Counted from the stretch's first letter, positions 1-7,233 are shown. The stretch is 19,656 bases of DNA from JBKHAJ01 sp964641125 (GCA_964641125.1 CAZXMO010000062.1:1-19656); one strand, 5' to 3'. Made by a program: numbers and translations. Notes: a model not told the origin generated them from the sequence alone.

Positions 1-60
1 GCGTTGCGTAACACCTGTACCAGGAATACCATTCCGGCTCGCTCAAATCCAGATGGCTCA

Positions 61-90
61 CAAAAAAGCGGCGTGTAAAGAACCGCTTCC
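61..90 (-). terminator. Probable Rho-independent terminator of the dehydrogenase operon
   Basis: Read on the minus strand, a 6-bp stem AAGCGG/CCGCTT (plus-strand 83-88 and 66-71) with an 11-nt loop is followed directly by a short T run. It lies just past the HAD gene stop, where the operon would be expected to end. The stem is short and the loop long, so efficiency is uncertain. Bases 1-60 beyond it hold no gene I can support. Confidence 0.55.
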
Positions 91-102
91 ATAATCTTGT
101 GA

Positions 103-678
103 TCAATGCGGCCGCTTGAAGAGATGGCACGCCATTCCCGCGGCGTGGGCCGCTTCGAGGCCTACCGGGGCGTCCTCGATGACCACACAGTGTTCGGGAT
201 CCCTGCCGAGCCGCCGGGCGGCCTCGAGAAAGAGGTCCGGATGGGGTTTTCCCCGCTTTACGTCCTCCGCCGACACCACGGTCTCGACCTCGATACCGAA
301 CCGCTTTGCCGCCGGGAGAATCGAGGGCTTCGAGCTCCCGGAAGCGATCGCCGTCGGATGGCCCGCCGCCCTCAAGGCGTGGAGGAGCTGGATGTTCACC
401 GGGATGGGGGTAATGAGATCGGTGAATTGAGGCGCAAGCTCTCCTTTCCTTTTATACACCTCCTTCGGGTCGATGTCCCCGCACCCCGCCTGTTTACAGA
501 AGTAGGCGATCTGCTCGACCCCCTTCATCCCCGCCTGGTAATAGAACTGCTCCCGGTCGATAGGCACTCCGAACTCTTCGAGGGCCTTGCCGTAGGCGGC
601 GAAGTGGGCCTCCATGGTGTCCACTAAGACTCCGTCGAAGTCGAAGATGAATCCCGCCTTGGCGTCATCATCTACCAT
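103..678 (-). CDS. HAD-superfamily hydrolase, beta-phosphoglucomutase/phosphatase-like
   Basis: A 191-residue cytosolic HAD hydrolase that probably removes or moves a phosphate on a small sugar-like metabolite. Motif I is DFDGVLVDT, with Asp13 the expected nucleophile and Asp15 the acid/base. The motif II serine is in ASGSS, the motif III lysine in RGKPHPD, and the motif IV acidic pair in VIEDAPVG. A helical C1 cap lies between motifs I and II. It is somewhat short for the beta-phosphoglucomutase group (about 215-220). It is the last gene of the operon. Its ATG overlaps the E1 beta stop by 7 bp, and its ribosome site, an AGGAGGTGAT complementary to the 16S 3' end, is written inside the last E1 beta codons, so coupling is likely. 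The substrate cannot be told from sequence; removal of a phosphorylated side product or inducer is a guess. Confidence 0.85.
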   Translation of the reverse strand: MVDDDAKAGFIFDFDGVLVDTMEAHFAAYGKALEEFGVPIDREQFYYQAGMKGVEQIAYFCKQAGCGDIDPKEVYKRKGELAPQFTDLITPIPVNIQLLHALRAAGHPTAIASGSSKPSILPAAKRFGIEVETVVSAEDVKRGKPHPDLFLEAARRLGRDPEHCVVIEDAPVGLEAAHAAGMACHLFKRPH

Positions 679-1700
679 TGCATCACCTCCTCAACCGCGG
701 CGACGATGTCGGCGACCTGGGGTATGGCGTCGGTCTCCATGGCCGGGGCAAAGGGAATGGGGGTGTCGAAGGCGCACACCCGTTTGACCGGGGCGGCTAA
801 GGAAAAGAGGGCCCGGTCGGCGGCGAGGGCCGCCACCTCGGAAGCGAAGCTCCCTGTACGCACCTCTTCGGTGGCTACTACCAGCCGTCCGGTCTTCTCG
901 ACCGATCCGAGAATGGCCTCGGAGTCGAGGGGGACTAAGGTCCGCGGATCGATCACCTCAACGGACCATCCCCGTTCAGCCTCGAGCTTTTCTGAAGCTT
1001 CGAGGGACTTGTGAACCATGTAGCTCGTGGCGACAACGGTCACGTCTGTCCCTTCCCGCTTGATATCGGCGGCGCCGAAGGGGATAGTGTACGCCCCTTC
1101 CGGAGCTGGGGTGAAAGTCTCGCCTAAGGAATCAACCGCGGTCTTCGCCTTCCCTCCGGGGGAGGCCCCGCCGTAGAGAAGCTTGTGCTCCAGAAATACC
1201 ACCGGGTTGTCGTCCCGAATCGCCGTCGTCAGGAGGCCCTTGGCGTCATAGGGGGTTGAGGGCATAACAACTTTGAGCCCCGGGGTATGAATGAACCAGG
1301 CCTCGAGAGACTGGGAGTGCTGGGCCGCCCGCCCGGTGGCTCCCATGGGGGCACGAAGCACCATGGGGACCGACACCTGTCCCCCCATCATGCTCCGCAT
1401 CTTGGCCGCCTGGTTGCACAGCTGGTCCATGCCGCAGGCGATAAAATCGTTGAACTGGCACTCCGCCACCGGACGGAGCCCCGTCATGGCGGCCCCGACG
1501 GCCGAACCGATGATGGCGATCTCCGAGATGGGGGTGTCTTTTACACGCTCCTCACCGAACCGCTCGAGGAGCCCTTCGGTGACCCGGTAGGCGCCTCCGA
1601 ATACCGCGATGTCCTCGCCTAAGAGGACCACCCGTTCATCCCGTTCCATCTCTTCTATGAGCGCCTGCCGCAATGCATCTACTATCTTTGTATATTCCAT
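672..1700 (-). CDS. 2-oxoacid dehydrogenase E1 component, beta subunit
   Basis: The 342-residue beta half of a heterotetrameric thiamine-diphosphate E1 that decarboxylates a 2-oxoacid and passes the acyl group to E2 lipoate. Family hallmarks are LLGEDIAVFGGAYRVTEGL near residues 27-45, the conserved glutamate of DTPISE (Glu60) that activates the thiazolium, the QFNDFI segment, and QHSQSLEAWFIHTPGLKVV near 127-145. The C-terminal transketolase domain with its conserved IDPRTLVPLD follows. Length is normal. The ATG at 1700 has a GAGGTGA ribosome site, and the gene starts 23 bp after E1 alpha. Pyruvate, acetoin and branched-chain enzymes all look like this, so the substrate is not assigned. No E3 (dihydrolipoamide dehydrogenase) gene is present in the window. 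Confidence 0.93.
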   Translation of the reverse strand: MEYTKIVDALRQALIEEMERDERVVLLGEDIAVFGGAYRVTEGLLERFGEERVKDTPISEIAIIGSAVGAAMTGLRPVAECQFNDFIACGMDQLCNQAAKMRSMMGGQVSVPMVLRAPMGATGRAAQHSQSLEAWFIHTPGLKVVMPSTPYDAKGLLTTAIRDDNPVVFLEHKLLYGGASPGGKAKTAVDSLGETFTPAPEGAYTIPFGAADIKREGTDVTVVATSYMVHKSLEASEKLEAERGWSVEVIDPRTLVPLDSEAILGSVEKTGRLVVATEEVRTGSFASEVAALAADRALFSLAAPVKRVCAFDTPIPFAPAMETDAIPQVADIVAAVEEVMQW

Positions 1701-1723
1701 ATCGTCACCTCGGTAATTACTTG

Positions 1724-2695
1724 TTATGCGAAAATGTAGTTCTTGTAGTCCCCCGGGGCCGGGTCGGGACTGTTCTCGGAGAACTCGACGGCGGCGTCCA
1801 TTTCCTTAACAGCTTCTTTCTGGATCGCCTCAAGTTCTTTCTCGGTTGCCTTGAAAGCCTCGGCGAGACGGTCCGCCCACAGGCTAAGGGGGTCCCGGAG
1901 CTTCCATTCTTCCGCCTCCCCCTTCGGCCGGTACTTAGCGGGCTCGAAGCGGCTGTGCCCCCGAAAGCGGTAGGTCTTGCACTCGAGAAGAGCCGGACCC
2001 TCCCCTTTCCGGGCACGTTCGACGAGCCTGCCCGCGGCCGCGTAGACCGCCTCCACATCCTGGCCGTCGACGGTTTCTCCGTGGATCCCGTAGGCGGCGG
2101 CACGGTCGGCGATATCGTCCACGGCCATGGTCCGCTTGTAATGGGTGGAAAAGCCGTAGAGATTGTTCTCGCAGACGTAGACAACAGGGAGGTTCCACAC
2201 CGCGGCGAGGTTGAGCCCCTCGTGAAAGGCCCCTTCGTTCGCCGCGCCGTCCCCGAAGAAGGCGACCGACACCCGGTTCTTCTTCGCCGACTTGCATGTC
2301 CATCCGGCCCCGGTGGCGATGGGAATTCCCGCGCCCACGATGGCGTTGGCCCCGAGCATCCCCACCGAAAAATCGGCTATGTGCATCGATCCTCCCATCC
2401 CCTTACAACACCCGGTGCTCTTGGCGAACATCTCAGCCATAACCGCGTTGACGTCGGCCCCCTTGGCTATGCAGTGGCCGTGGCCCCGGTGGGTGCTGGT
2501 AACGTAGTCGTCATTTTTAAGGTGGGCGCATACCCCCGCGGCGACCGCCTCCTGGCCGTTGTACTGGTGCATGCTTCCGGGCATCTGCCGTGTGGAGAAG
2601 AGGTAGAAGAGCTTCTCCTCGAACTCCCGCATCCGGACCATGGTGCGGTACAGACCTAAGGCCGTCTCTTTATCGCGTATCTTGAAATCGTTCAT
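1724..2695 (-). CDS. 2-oxoacid dehydrogenase E1 component, alpha subunit
   Basis: The 323-residue alpha subunit carrying the thiamine-diphosphate site. The cofactor motif begins GDGAANEGAFHEGLN (Gly148 onward) and closes with CENN near residue 178. The conserved STHRGHGH is at 67-74, and the YRFRGHS loop follows in the C-terminal third. Length matches the compact bacterial pyruvate/acetoin dehydrogenase E1 alpha class. The ATG overlaps the stop of the upstream cyclase-family gene as ATGA and is preceded by AAGGAGG, so translation of the two is probably coupled. It forms an alpha2-beta2 E1 with the next gene. The real substrate is open: pyruvate and acetoin are the commonest for this size class, but the embedded hydrolase hints at a more specialised 2-oxoacid. 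Confidence 0.94.
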   Translation of the reverse strand: MNDFKIRDKETALGLYRTMVRMREFEEKLFYLFSTRQMPGSMHQYNGQEAVAAGVCAHLKNDDYVTSTHRGHGHCIAKGADVNAVMAEMFAKSTGCCKGMGGSMHIADFSVGMLGANAIVGAGIPIATGAGWTCKSAKKNRVSVAFFGDGAANEGAFHEGLNLAAVWNLPVVYVCENNLYGFSTHYKRTMAVDDIADRAAAYGIHGETVDGQDVEAVYAAAGRLVERARKGEGPALLECKTYRFRGHSRFEPAKYRPKGEAEEWKLRDPLSLWADRLAEAFKATEKELEAIQKEAVKEMDAAVEFSENSPDPAPGDYKNYIFA

Positions 2696-3369
2696 GTCGT
2701 TCCTCCTTCTTCCACCGCGATCAGGCGGACCGGACAGGAGTCCAGTCCCACCACCGGAAGGGCGAGGACGAAGAGGGTGAACCGCTCTTTCCTCAAGGCC
2801 TTCAAGTTCGCGGCGAACTCGATTATCGGTATCTCGTTGTCCATCAAAAGCTGATGATTCGGCTGATTAGGAACCCCCTTCACCTCGATCCCCGAGGCGT
2901 CGGAACCTATCATGTTGATCCTTTTCTCCTCGATGAGCCACCGGACCGCGTCGTGGGCCAGAATAGGCCGGTCGTGGGATCGCTCGGTCCGGTAGAAGTG
3001 GTCGATCCCGAAGTTGAACATCACCGTGTCGCCCTTCCGTATCTTCGCCTCAAGGACGGTCAGCTCATCGAGGGTAACAACCTCGAAGGGCTTCTTGTGA
3101 GTGAAGTCGAGGAGCACGGTATCGCAGATGAGGCGCTCTAAGGGGAACTTGGATGCGTCCATACCGTTTCGATTATGATGATAGGGGAACTCGATGTGGG
3201 TCCCGCAGTGGGAGAACATGTGCATCTCCTGGAGGATGTACCAGGTGTCCTCGTCCTTCTCGTACTGGGGATAGAGCTCGGTGGTGTCGTAGGTCTCGAG
3301 CTCGAGCTTGTACTCCTCTTTTCCGGGGATCATGATGTGGCTCAAATCGACGATTCTTCCCTGTATCAT
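2692..3369 (-). CDS. Cyclase-family metal-dependent hydrolase (kynurenine formamidase-like fold)
   Basis: A 225-residue member of the cyclase family (kynurenine formamidase, isatin hydrolase and relatives), which cleave amide or lactone-like bonds with Zn or Mn. The metal motif HxGTHx[D/E]xPxH is seen as HCGTHIEFPYH (His54, His58, Glu60, His64), with Glu where many members have Asp. A second conserved stretch is IGSDASGIEVKG. I start at the ATG at 3369 because it has a GAGGAGAAGG ribosome site and overlaps the E2 stop as ATGA. The frame runs open 84 codons further upstream, but that stretch is a shadow of E2. Its end overlaps the E1 alpha ATG in the same way, so it is locked into the complex's operon. 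Substrate unknown; opening a ring to give the 2-oxoacid is my inference. Confidence 0.85.
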   Translation of the reverse strand: MIQGRIVDLSHIMIPGKEEYKLELETYDTTELYPQYEKDEDTWYILQEMHMFSHCGTHIEFPYHHNRNGMDASKFPLERLICDTVLLDFTHKKPFEVVTLDELTVLEAKIRKGDTVMFNFGIDHFYRTERSHDRPILAHDAVRWLIEEKRINMIGSDASGIEVKGVPNQPNHQLLMDNEIPIIEFAANLKALRKERFTLFVLALPVVGLDSCPVRLIAVEEGGTT

Positions 3370-4472
3370 ACCTTCTCCTCTATATATTCCTCTAGGTATT
3401 CCTTGAATGCCTTTAAGTATTCCGCCGCCTGGATCCCGTTGACGACCCGGTGGTCCGCGGCAAGGACTATTTCCATAACCGGCTTGACGTGGATTCCCCC
3501 ATCGATGACCACCGGCTTTTCCACTACCGCGCCGAAGCTCAAAGCCGCGCTGTGTCCGGGATAGACCATCGCCTCGAACCAGTCGAGTCCGTACTTCCCG
3601 AGGTTGCTGATCAGAAAACATCCCTCGGCGAAGTCCTTATTCGTAAAGCGGCCGGTCTCCGCCCGTTTCACGTGCTCCCTTATACCCCGGTCTATCTCCT
3701 CGAGACCGAGCTTGCAGGCATCACGCACCACCGGGGCGTACAGCTCCCCGCCCCTGCCTAAGGCAAAGGCGATGTTAATCTTTTCGCGGTGTTCTATCCG
3801 AATGCCCGCGGGCCCTTCTTCACCATCAGGACCTACGTAACCGGTAAAAACCGGCATCTTTTCGATAACCCCGGCGGCCGCTCTTACGAAGAGGGAATCC
3901 CACAGGAAGTCTCCCTTACGTTTGACCCGGAGCGCCCGCTCCATCGAAACTGTAGCGGCGAATCGGACCGCGGGAATTTCCCTGTGGCTTTCGGTCACCG
4001 TCCGTATAACGGATCTCCTATTGGGGGTGAGGACCTCGGGACCCGTTACTCCGCTGCCGGTGTCCGATTCGGCGCCCGCCGGAGCGCCGGAAGTTCCGAG
4101 GTAAGTTTCCGCGTCGGCCCGGGTTACGACACCCCCCGGACCGGTCCCGGGGATCTCGTCGAGGTCGACCCCCGCTTCCCGGGCCTTCCGCCGGGCGGCC
4201 GGGGCGGCTTTTTTTCGACTCCCCGCGGCCGTTTCCTCGGTTTGAATGGTCCCGATTACGGTACCCGGTTCCACCGAGGACCCCTCCTCGACGGAAATCG
4301 AACCCAGGGTTCCGGCTACCACCGCTTCGATCTCGAGGACCCCCTTATCCGCCTCGATCTCGGCGATCACATCTCCCCGCTCGACAGTATCTCCTACTTT
4401 CTTTCTCCATGCCGTCAGAGTTATGTCTTCTCCTAATTCTCCCGATGACGGCACCCGTATTTCAAAGGGCAT
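3366..4472 (-). CDS. Lipoyl-dependent dihydrolipoamide acyltransferase (E2)
   Basis: The 368-residue E2 core of the dehydrogenase complex, which transfers the acyl group from lipoamide to CoA. Domains in order: one lipoyl domain (about 1-80) with the lipoylated lysine in EADKG (Lys43); a charged, Ala/Gly-rich linker; a peripheral subunit-binding domain (about 93-126, ending GTGPGGVVTRADAETYL); a Ser/Gly-rich linker; and the catalytic domain (about 150-368). The active-site motif reads DHRVVNG instead of the usual DHRxxDG, so the His is kept but Asp is Asn; the codon is AAC. SNLGKYGLDWF is the other conserved E2 block. It starts 27 bp after the regulator, with a GAGGAGG ribosome site, and its stop overlaps the cyclase-family start. 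It is slightly short for E2s with one lipoyl domain. Confidence 0.92.
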   Translation of the reverse strand: MPFEIRVPSSGELGEDITLTAWRKKVGDTVERGDVIAEIEADKGVLEIEAVVAGTLGSISVEEGSSVEPGTVIGTIQTEETAAGSRKKAAPAARRKAREAGVDLDEIPGTGPGGVVTRADAETYLGTSGAPAGAESDTGSGVTGPEVLTPNRRSVIRTVTESHREIPAVRFAATVSMERALRVKRKGDFLWDSLFVRAAAGVIEKMPVFTGYVGPDGEEGPAGIRIEHREKINIAFALGRGGELYAPVVRDACKLGLEEIDRGIREHVKRAETGRFTNKDFAEGCFLISNLGKYGLDWFEAMVYPGHSAALSFGAVVEKPVVIDGGIHVKPVMEIVLAADHRVVNGIQAAEYLKAFKEYLEEYIEEKV

Positions 4473-4499
4473 CGATTCCTCCTCTCGCAGTATCTTATT

Positions 4500-5354
4500 T
4501 CAATATCTTAAAAACCTGTCTGTTATGTCGTTTACTCTTTGGTAGTCGATGGTTACCTCTCCCATTGTCGAAACCAGCAGATAGAGGCTGTCGATGATGC
4601 TCAGCTGTGCCGTACGGGACGAGAGGGCCGCGAATCGGACCTTCTGCTCGGGGAAAGAGGTACAGAAGAAGTAATCGCTCTTTTTATGCAGCGGCGATTC
4701 CAGATAGTTGGCGATTCCGATGACCAGGGCTCCCCTCTTCCGCGCCTCCCCGCATCCCTCGACGGTAATCTTGGTTTTCCCGGAATGGGACAGGGCGATA
4801 AGGACGTCTCCCTTGCCGGCGGTGGCTCCCCGGAACAAGATTTCCGTGGGATCGGAATGGGCGCTCGATGAAAAGCCGAGGAGCGAAAAGCGCATGGCGC
4901 TGTCCTGTGCTAGGTGCCCCGAGCTCCCTATGCCGAAGAACAGCACCCGCCCGCATTCGCAGATCCGCCGCGCGCATTCGATGAGATCGGAAATATCGAC
5001 CAGCGAAAGGGTATCCTCGAGGCTCTTGATATTCCCGAGGAAGACCTTCCGCACCATCTCCTCCGGCGAATCTCCCTCCTCGAGGATCTCGTAGAATTCG
5101 GAGCTCCCTTTTCCGGAGCTCCTCGCGAGGGCGACTTTGAAATCCTTGAAAGCCGGGAATCCGAGTTTCTTGACGAACCTGCTGACGGTCGCCGTACTCA
5201 AGCCGGTGTCATCGGCGAGGTCGTAGACGCTTTTCAAGGGTATTAGGTCCCGATGCTCGAGGACATAATCCTCAAGCTGCCGCTCCGACTCGGAATACGT
5301 TTCGTGGAGGGCCTTTATGGTCAAGGTTATGTCCTTGTCGTAATTAAGTTTCAC
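4500..5354 (-). CDS. RpiR/MurR-family transcriptional regulator (HTH plus SIS domain)
   Basis: A 284-residue regulator, first gene of the operon it probably controls. The N-terminal RpiR helix-turn-helix spans about 20-80, with the recognition region DDTGLSTATVSRFVKKLGF. The C-terminal SIS domain (about 125-250) contains GIGSSGHLA and SHSGKT, typical of phosphosugar binding, so the inducer may be a phosphorylated metabolite. The start is uncertain. GTG at 5354 lies only about 2 bases after the predicted transcription start and has a poor ribosome site. TTG at 5324 has AAGGA 8 bases upstream and would give a 274-residue protein whose N-terminus fits the family nearly as well. The palindrome in its promoter suggests autoregulation. 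Confidence 0.9.
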   Translation of the reverse strand: MKLNYDKDITLTIKALHETYSESERQLEDYVLEHRDLIPLKSVYDLADDTGLSTATVSRFVKKLGFPAFKDFKVALARSSGKGSSEFYEILEEGDSPEEMVRKVFLGNIKSLEDTLSLVDISDLIECARRICECGRVLFFGIGSSGHLAQDSAMRFSLLGFSSSAHSDPTEILFRGATAGKGDVLIALSHSGKTKITVEGCGEARKRGALVIGIANYLESPLHKKSDYFFCTSFPEQKVRFAALSSRTAQLSIIDSLYLLVSTMGEVTIDYQRVNDITDRFLRY

Positions 5355-5362
5355 AATTACCT

Positions 5363-5391
5363 ATTTTATAGTAACATTGTTACATGGTCAA
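5363..5391 (-). promoter_or_regulatory. Predicted sigma-70-type promoter of the dehydrogenase operon
   Basis: On the minus strand the -35 is TTGACC (plus 5386-5391) and the -10 is TAAAAT (plus 5363-5368), with 17 bp between them. The expected transcription start is near 5356, almost touching the GTG of the regulator gene. Read by eye only. Confidence 0.6.
5371..5383. promoter_or_regulatory. Perfect palindrome, probable operator for the RpiR-type regulator
   Basis: GTAACATTGTTAC is a 13-bp perfect inverted repeat with a single central base. It fills most of the spacer between the -35 and -10 boxes of the rpiR-E2-E1 operon, where a bound dimer would block RNA polymerase. Autoregulation through a spacer palindrome is common in this family. 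The regulator assignment is inferred from adjacency. Confidence 0.6.
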
Positions 5392-5454
5392 GGTCCCTGT
5401 ATTAAATTCGCTGAAATCCTTGAAAATAGTGTATTATTAGTCTGGAGGTTAGGC

Positions 5455-5631
5455 ATGAGTACGGATATCAAGAAACAGCTCGAGGAAAAGAGGACAAAGC
5501 TCGAGAAATTAAAAGCATCCCAGACGAAACCCGCCTGTGTAGCGCAATTCTCGTCGGAAGCCGAAGTACAAAAAGAGATGGAAATAGAAGACCTGGAGGA
5601 AGAGATCCGCCGACTGGAAGCTCAGCTGTGA
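5455..5631 (+). CDS. Small coiled-coil protein, unknown function
   Basis: A 58-residue acidic/basic heptad-rich protein starting MSTDIKKQLEEKRTKLEKLK and ending in a second helical run, LEEEIRRLEAQL. A short central stretch with the only cysteine (KPACVAQFSS) separates the two. It has no signal peptide or membrane segment. The ATG at 5455 is preferred over an in-frame upstream start because TGGAGG lies 8 bases before it and the upstream extension has no ribosome site. It is transcribed divergently from the rpiR-type gene, with only about 100 bp between, and ends 4 bp from the convergent ABC ATPase stop. I do not recognise the family. An antiparallel helical hairpin is the likely fold. Confidence 0.7.
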   Translation: MSTDIKKQLEEKRTKLEKLKASQTKPACVAQFSSEAEVQKEMEIEDLEEEIRRLEAQL

Positions 5632-5640
5632 ATATTCACA
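5627..5640. repeat. Perfect 14-bp palindrome holding both convergent stop codons
   Basis: TGTGAATATTCACA reads identically on both strands. Each arm supplies the TGA that ends one of the two converging genes: the coiled-coil protein on plus and the ABC ATPase on minus. It is too AT-rich and too short of T runs to be a normal terminator. Confidence 0.6.
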
Positions 5641-6313
5641 CCCCAATCACTCGATCGCACATGAAATCCACCACGTCGGGGTCGTGGGAGATAAAAATAT
5701 AGGACAGCTGACGCTCGTGCTGAAGCCGTTTCAGGAGATGGAGAATCTGCGCCTGTACCGAGATGTCGAGGGCCGAGGTCGGCTCGTCGAGGATTATGAT
5801 CTCGGGGTCTAAGAGGAGAATCCGTCCGAGGGCGACCCGCTGGTTCTGTCCGCCCGAAAGCTCGCTCGGCAGGCGGCAGAGGATTTCCTTCGACAGGCCG
5901 ACTAGTTCGAGGGTCCGGGCCGTTCTTTCGGCGGATTCAACGCGGGAGGCCGAACCCGTAAGCCGGCACACGTCGAAGAACTGCCGTTCGACCTTTTTCA
6001 TCGGATTGAGCGCCCCTTCCGGATCCTGAAACATCATTTGGACGTTCCTGATGTAGTTCCGGCGCTCCTCCCCGGCAAGAGAAAAAATGTCCCTTCCCTT
6101 ATACAGGACCTGCCCCCCGGTAGGCTCGAGTATGCCCGCGAGAATCTTCCCCAAGGTGGTTTTTCCCGAGCCGGATTTACCGACGATACCGACGGAAGAG
6201 CCTTCCTCGAGAAGAAGATCGATCCCGGCGAGGACGCATTTTTCTCTCTTTCTTACGGAGCCGGTCGAAAAGTTTTTCGTTATCCGCCGCGCCGCTAAAC
6301 ATGGAGAAAGCAC
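5636..6313 (-). CDS. ABC importer ATPase, DppF/NikE-type, C-terminally short
   Basis: A 225-residue ATP-binding subunit that energises the importer with its partner ATPase. Walker A is GKSGSGKTT (about 45-53), the Q-loop QDPEGALNP (from 96), the signature LSGGQNQR (152-159), Walker B IIILDEP followed by the D-loop SALD, and the switch histidine is in ISHD (His210). I start at GTG 6313 because GGGAGG lies 5 bases upstream; it overlaps the preceding gene by 19 bp. The longer open frame upstream is a shadow. Family members usually continue 25-40 residues after CDRV with the last strands of the nucleotide-binding domain, but this one stops after IGV, so it looks trimmed at the C-terminus. It is the last gene of the importer operon, and I see no terminator. 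Confidence 0.88.
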   Translation of the reverse strand: MLSPCLAARRITKNFSTGSVRKREKCVLAGIDLLLEEGSSVGIVGKSGSGKTTLGKILAGILEPTGGQVLYKGRDIFSLAGEERRNYIRNVQMMFQDPEGALNPMKKVERQFFDVCRLTGSASRVESAERTARTLELVGLSKEILCRLPSELSGGQNQRVALGRILLLDPEIIILDEPTSALDISVQAQILHLLKRLQHERQLSYIFISHDPDVVDFMCDRVIGV

Positions 6314-7233
6314 CGCACCTCCCTTCCGTCGATCGAAACCATGGGGGGCGTTTCCTCGGAGCATCGGTCGAGCATATCCGGACACCTCGGATGGAACCCG
6401 CACCCCCCGGGAGGGCCGGTCATATCCATCGATTCTCCCGGAACAGGGTTGAATCCGTTCCCGGGCAGACTCATGATAAGTGCCCGGGAATACGGATGCA
6501 GCTGTGTTGAAAAGAAATCAACGGTTCCGGCTATTTCAACTATCCTACCGCCGTACATTATCGCTATGCGGTCAGCCACATTCCGGGCCAAATCGAAATC
6601 GTGTGTTATGAGAAGCAGGGAAGAGCCGTTGTGCGCTTTTACCTCCAGCAGCTCCCGCATTACTTCGGCCTGAAGCGGCCGGTCGAGGCCTTTGGTAGGC
6701 TCGTCCGCGATAAGGACCCTCGGGGAGAGGACCATGGACGCGGCGATAAGGACACGCTGATTCATTCCTCCCGAGAACTGAAAGGGATAGGCCCGCATGT
6801 GGTTTTCCACGTCGGCGAATCCGAGCTGCGTCAGGAGCTCCTCGGCCTTGGAATAAGCGTGCTTTTTTTTCATTCCCCGGTGCACGATGAGCGGTTCGAT
6901 AATCTGACTGCCGATTGTCCGGATGGGATTCAGGGAGGAAGAGGGATTCTGGAAAATGATGGACATATGCGCACCCCTCAGCGTATCGAGAAGGGACTCA
7001 CTCGCATTAAGCAAGTCCGTGTCCATAAAAATAATTTCGCCTTCGGTTTCCGCATAAGGCGGAAGCAGCCCCATAATCGAATGGGCAATTACCGATTTCC
7101 CGCATCCGGTTTCTCCTAACAGGGCGAGGGTCTCGCCCCCGACATGGTCGAAGCTTACATCGTCCACGGCCTTGACCGTTCCGCTTGCACTCGGAAAGGA
7201 TACGGAAAGTTTCTTGACGTGGAGACAGGACAC
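6295..7233 (-). CDS. ABC importer ATPase, DppD/NikD-type
   Basis: A 312-residue ATPase subunit of a peptide/nickel-class importer. Walker A is GETGCGKS (40-47), the Q-loop FQNPSSSLNP (from 94), the signature FSGGMNQR (153-160), Walker B VLIADEP (173-179), and the switch His is His211. The C-terminal oligopeptide/dipeptide domain carries four cysteines (278, 284, 291, 308) in the spacing usual for this subfamily; some members bind an Fe-S cluster there. It starts at GTG 7233 with a GGGGAG ribosome site, 3 bp after the upstream permease. It pairs with the shorter ATPase that follows. Peptide and nickel transporters cannot be separated by this subunit alone; the NikR-type site upstream of the operon favours nickel. 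Confidence 0.9.
   Translation of the reverse strand: MSCLHVKKLSVSFPSASGTVKAVDDVSFDHVGGETLALLGETGCGKSVIAHSIMGLLPPYAETEGEIIFMDTDLLNASESLLDTLRGAHMSIIFQNPSSSLNPIRTIGSQIIEPLIVHRGMKKKHAYSKAEELLTQLGFADVENHMRAYPFQFSGGMNQRVLIAASMVLSPRVLIADEPTKGLDRPLQAEVMRELLEVKAHNGSSLLLITHDFDLARNVADRIAIMYGGRIVEIAGTVDFFSTQLHPYSRALIMSLPGNGFNPVPGESMDMTGPPGGCGFHPRCPDMLDRCSEETPPMVSIDGREVRCFLHV

Noticed and set aside
1673..2659. Long plus-strand open frame of 328 codons opposite E1 alpha
   Set aside because: It is the complement of a clear E1 alpha gene, has no family resemblance or ribosome site, and reflects GC-rich codon structure of the true gene.
3370..3621. 84-residue N-terminal extension of the cyclase-family gene
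   Set aside because: It lies wholly within E2 in another frame and is Gly/Arg-rich shadow sequence; the ATG at 3369 has a strong ribosome site and overlaps the E2 stop.
5627..5640. TGTGAATATTCACA as a CRP-type binding site
   Set aside because: The CRP consensus has six bases between TGTGA and TCACA; here there are four, and the site lies at two convergent gene ends rather than at a promoter.
6314..6403. 30-residue N-terminal extension of the short ATPase
   Set aside because: No ribosome site and no ATPase-like sequence; GTG 6313 has GGGAGG immediately upstream.
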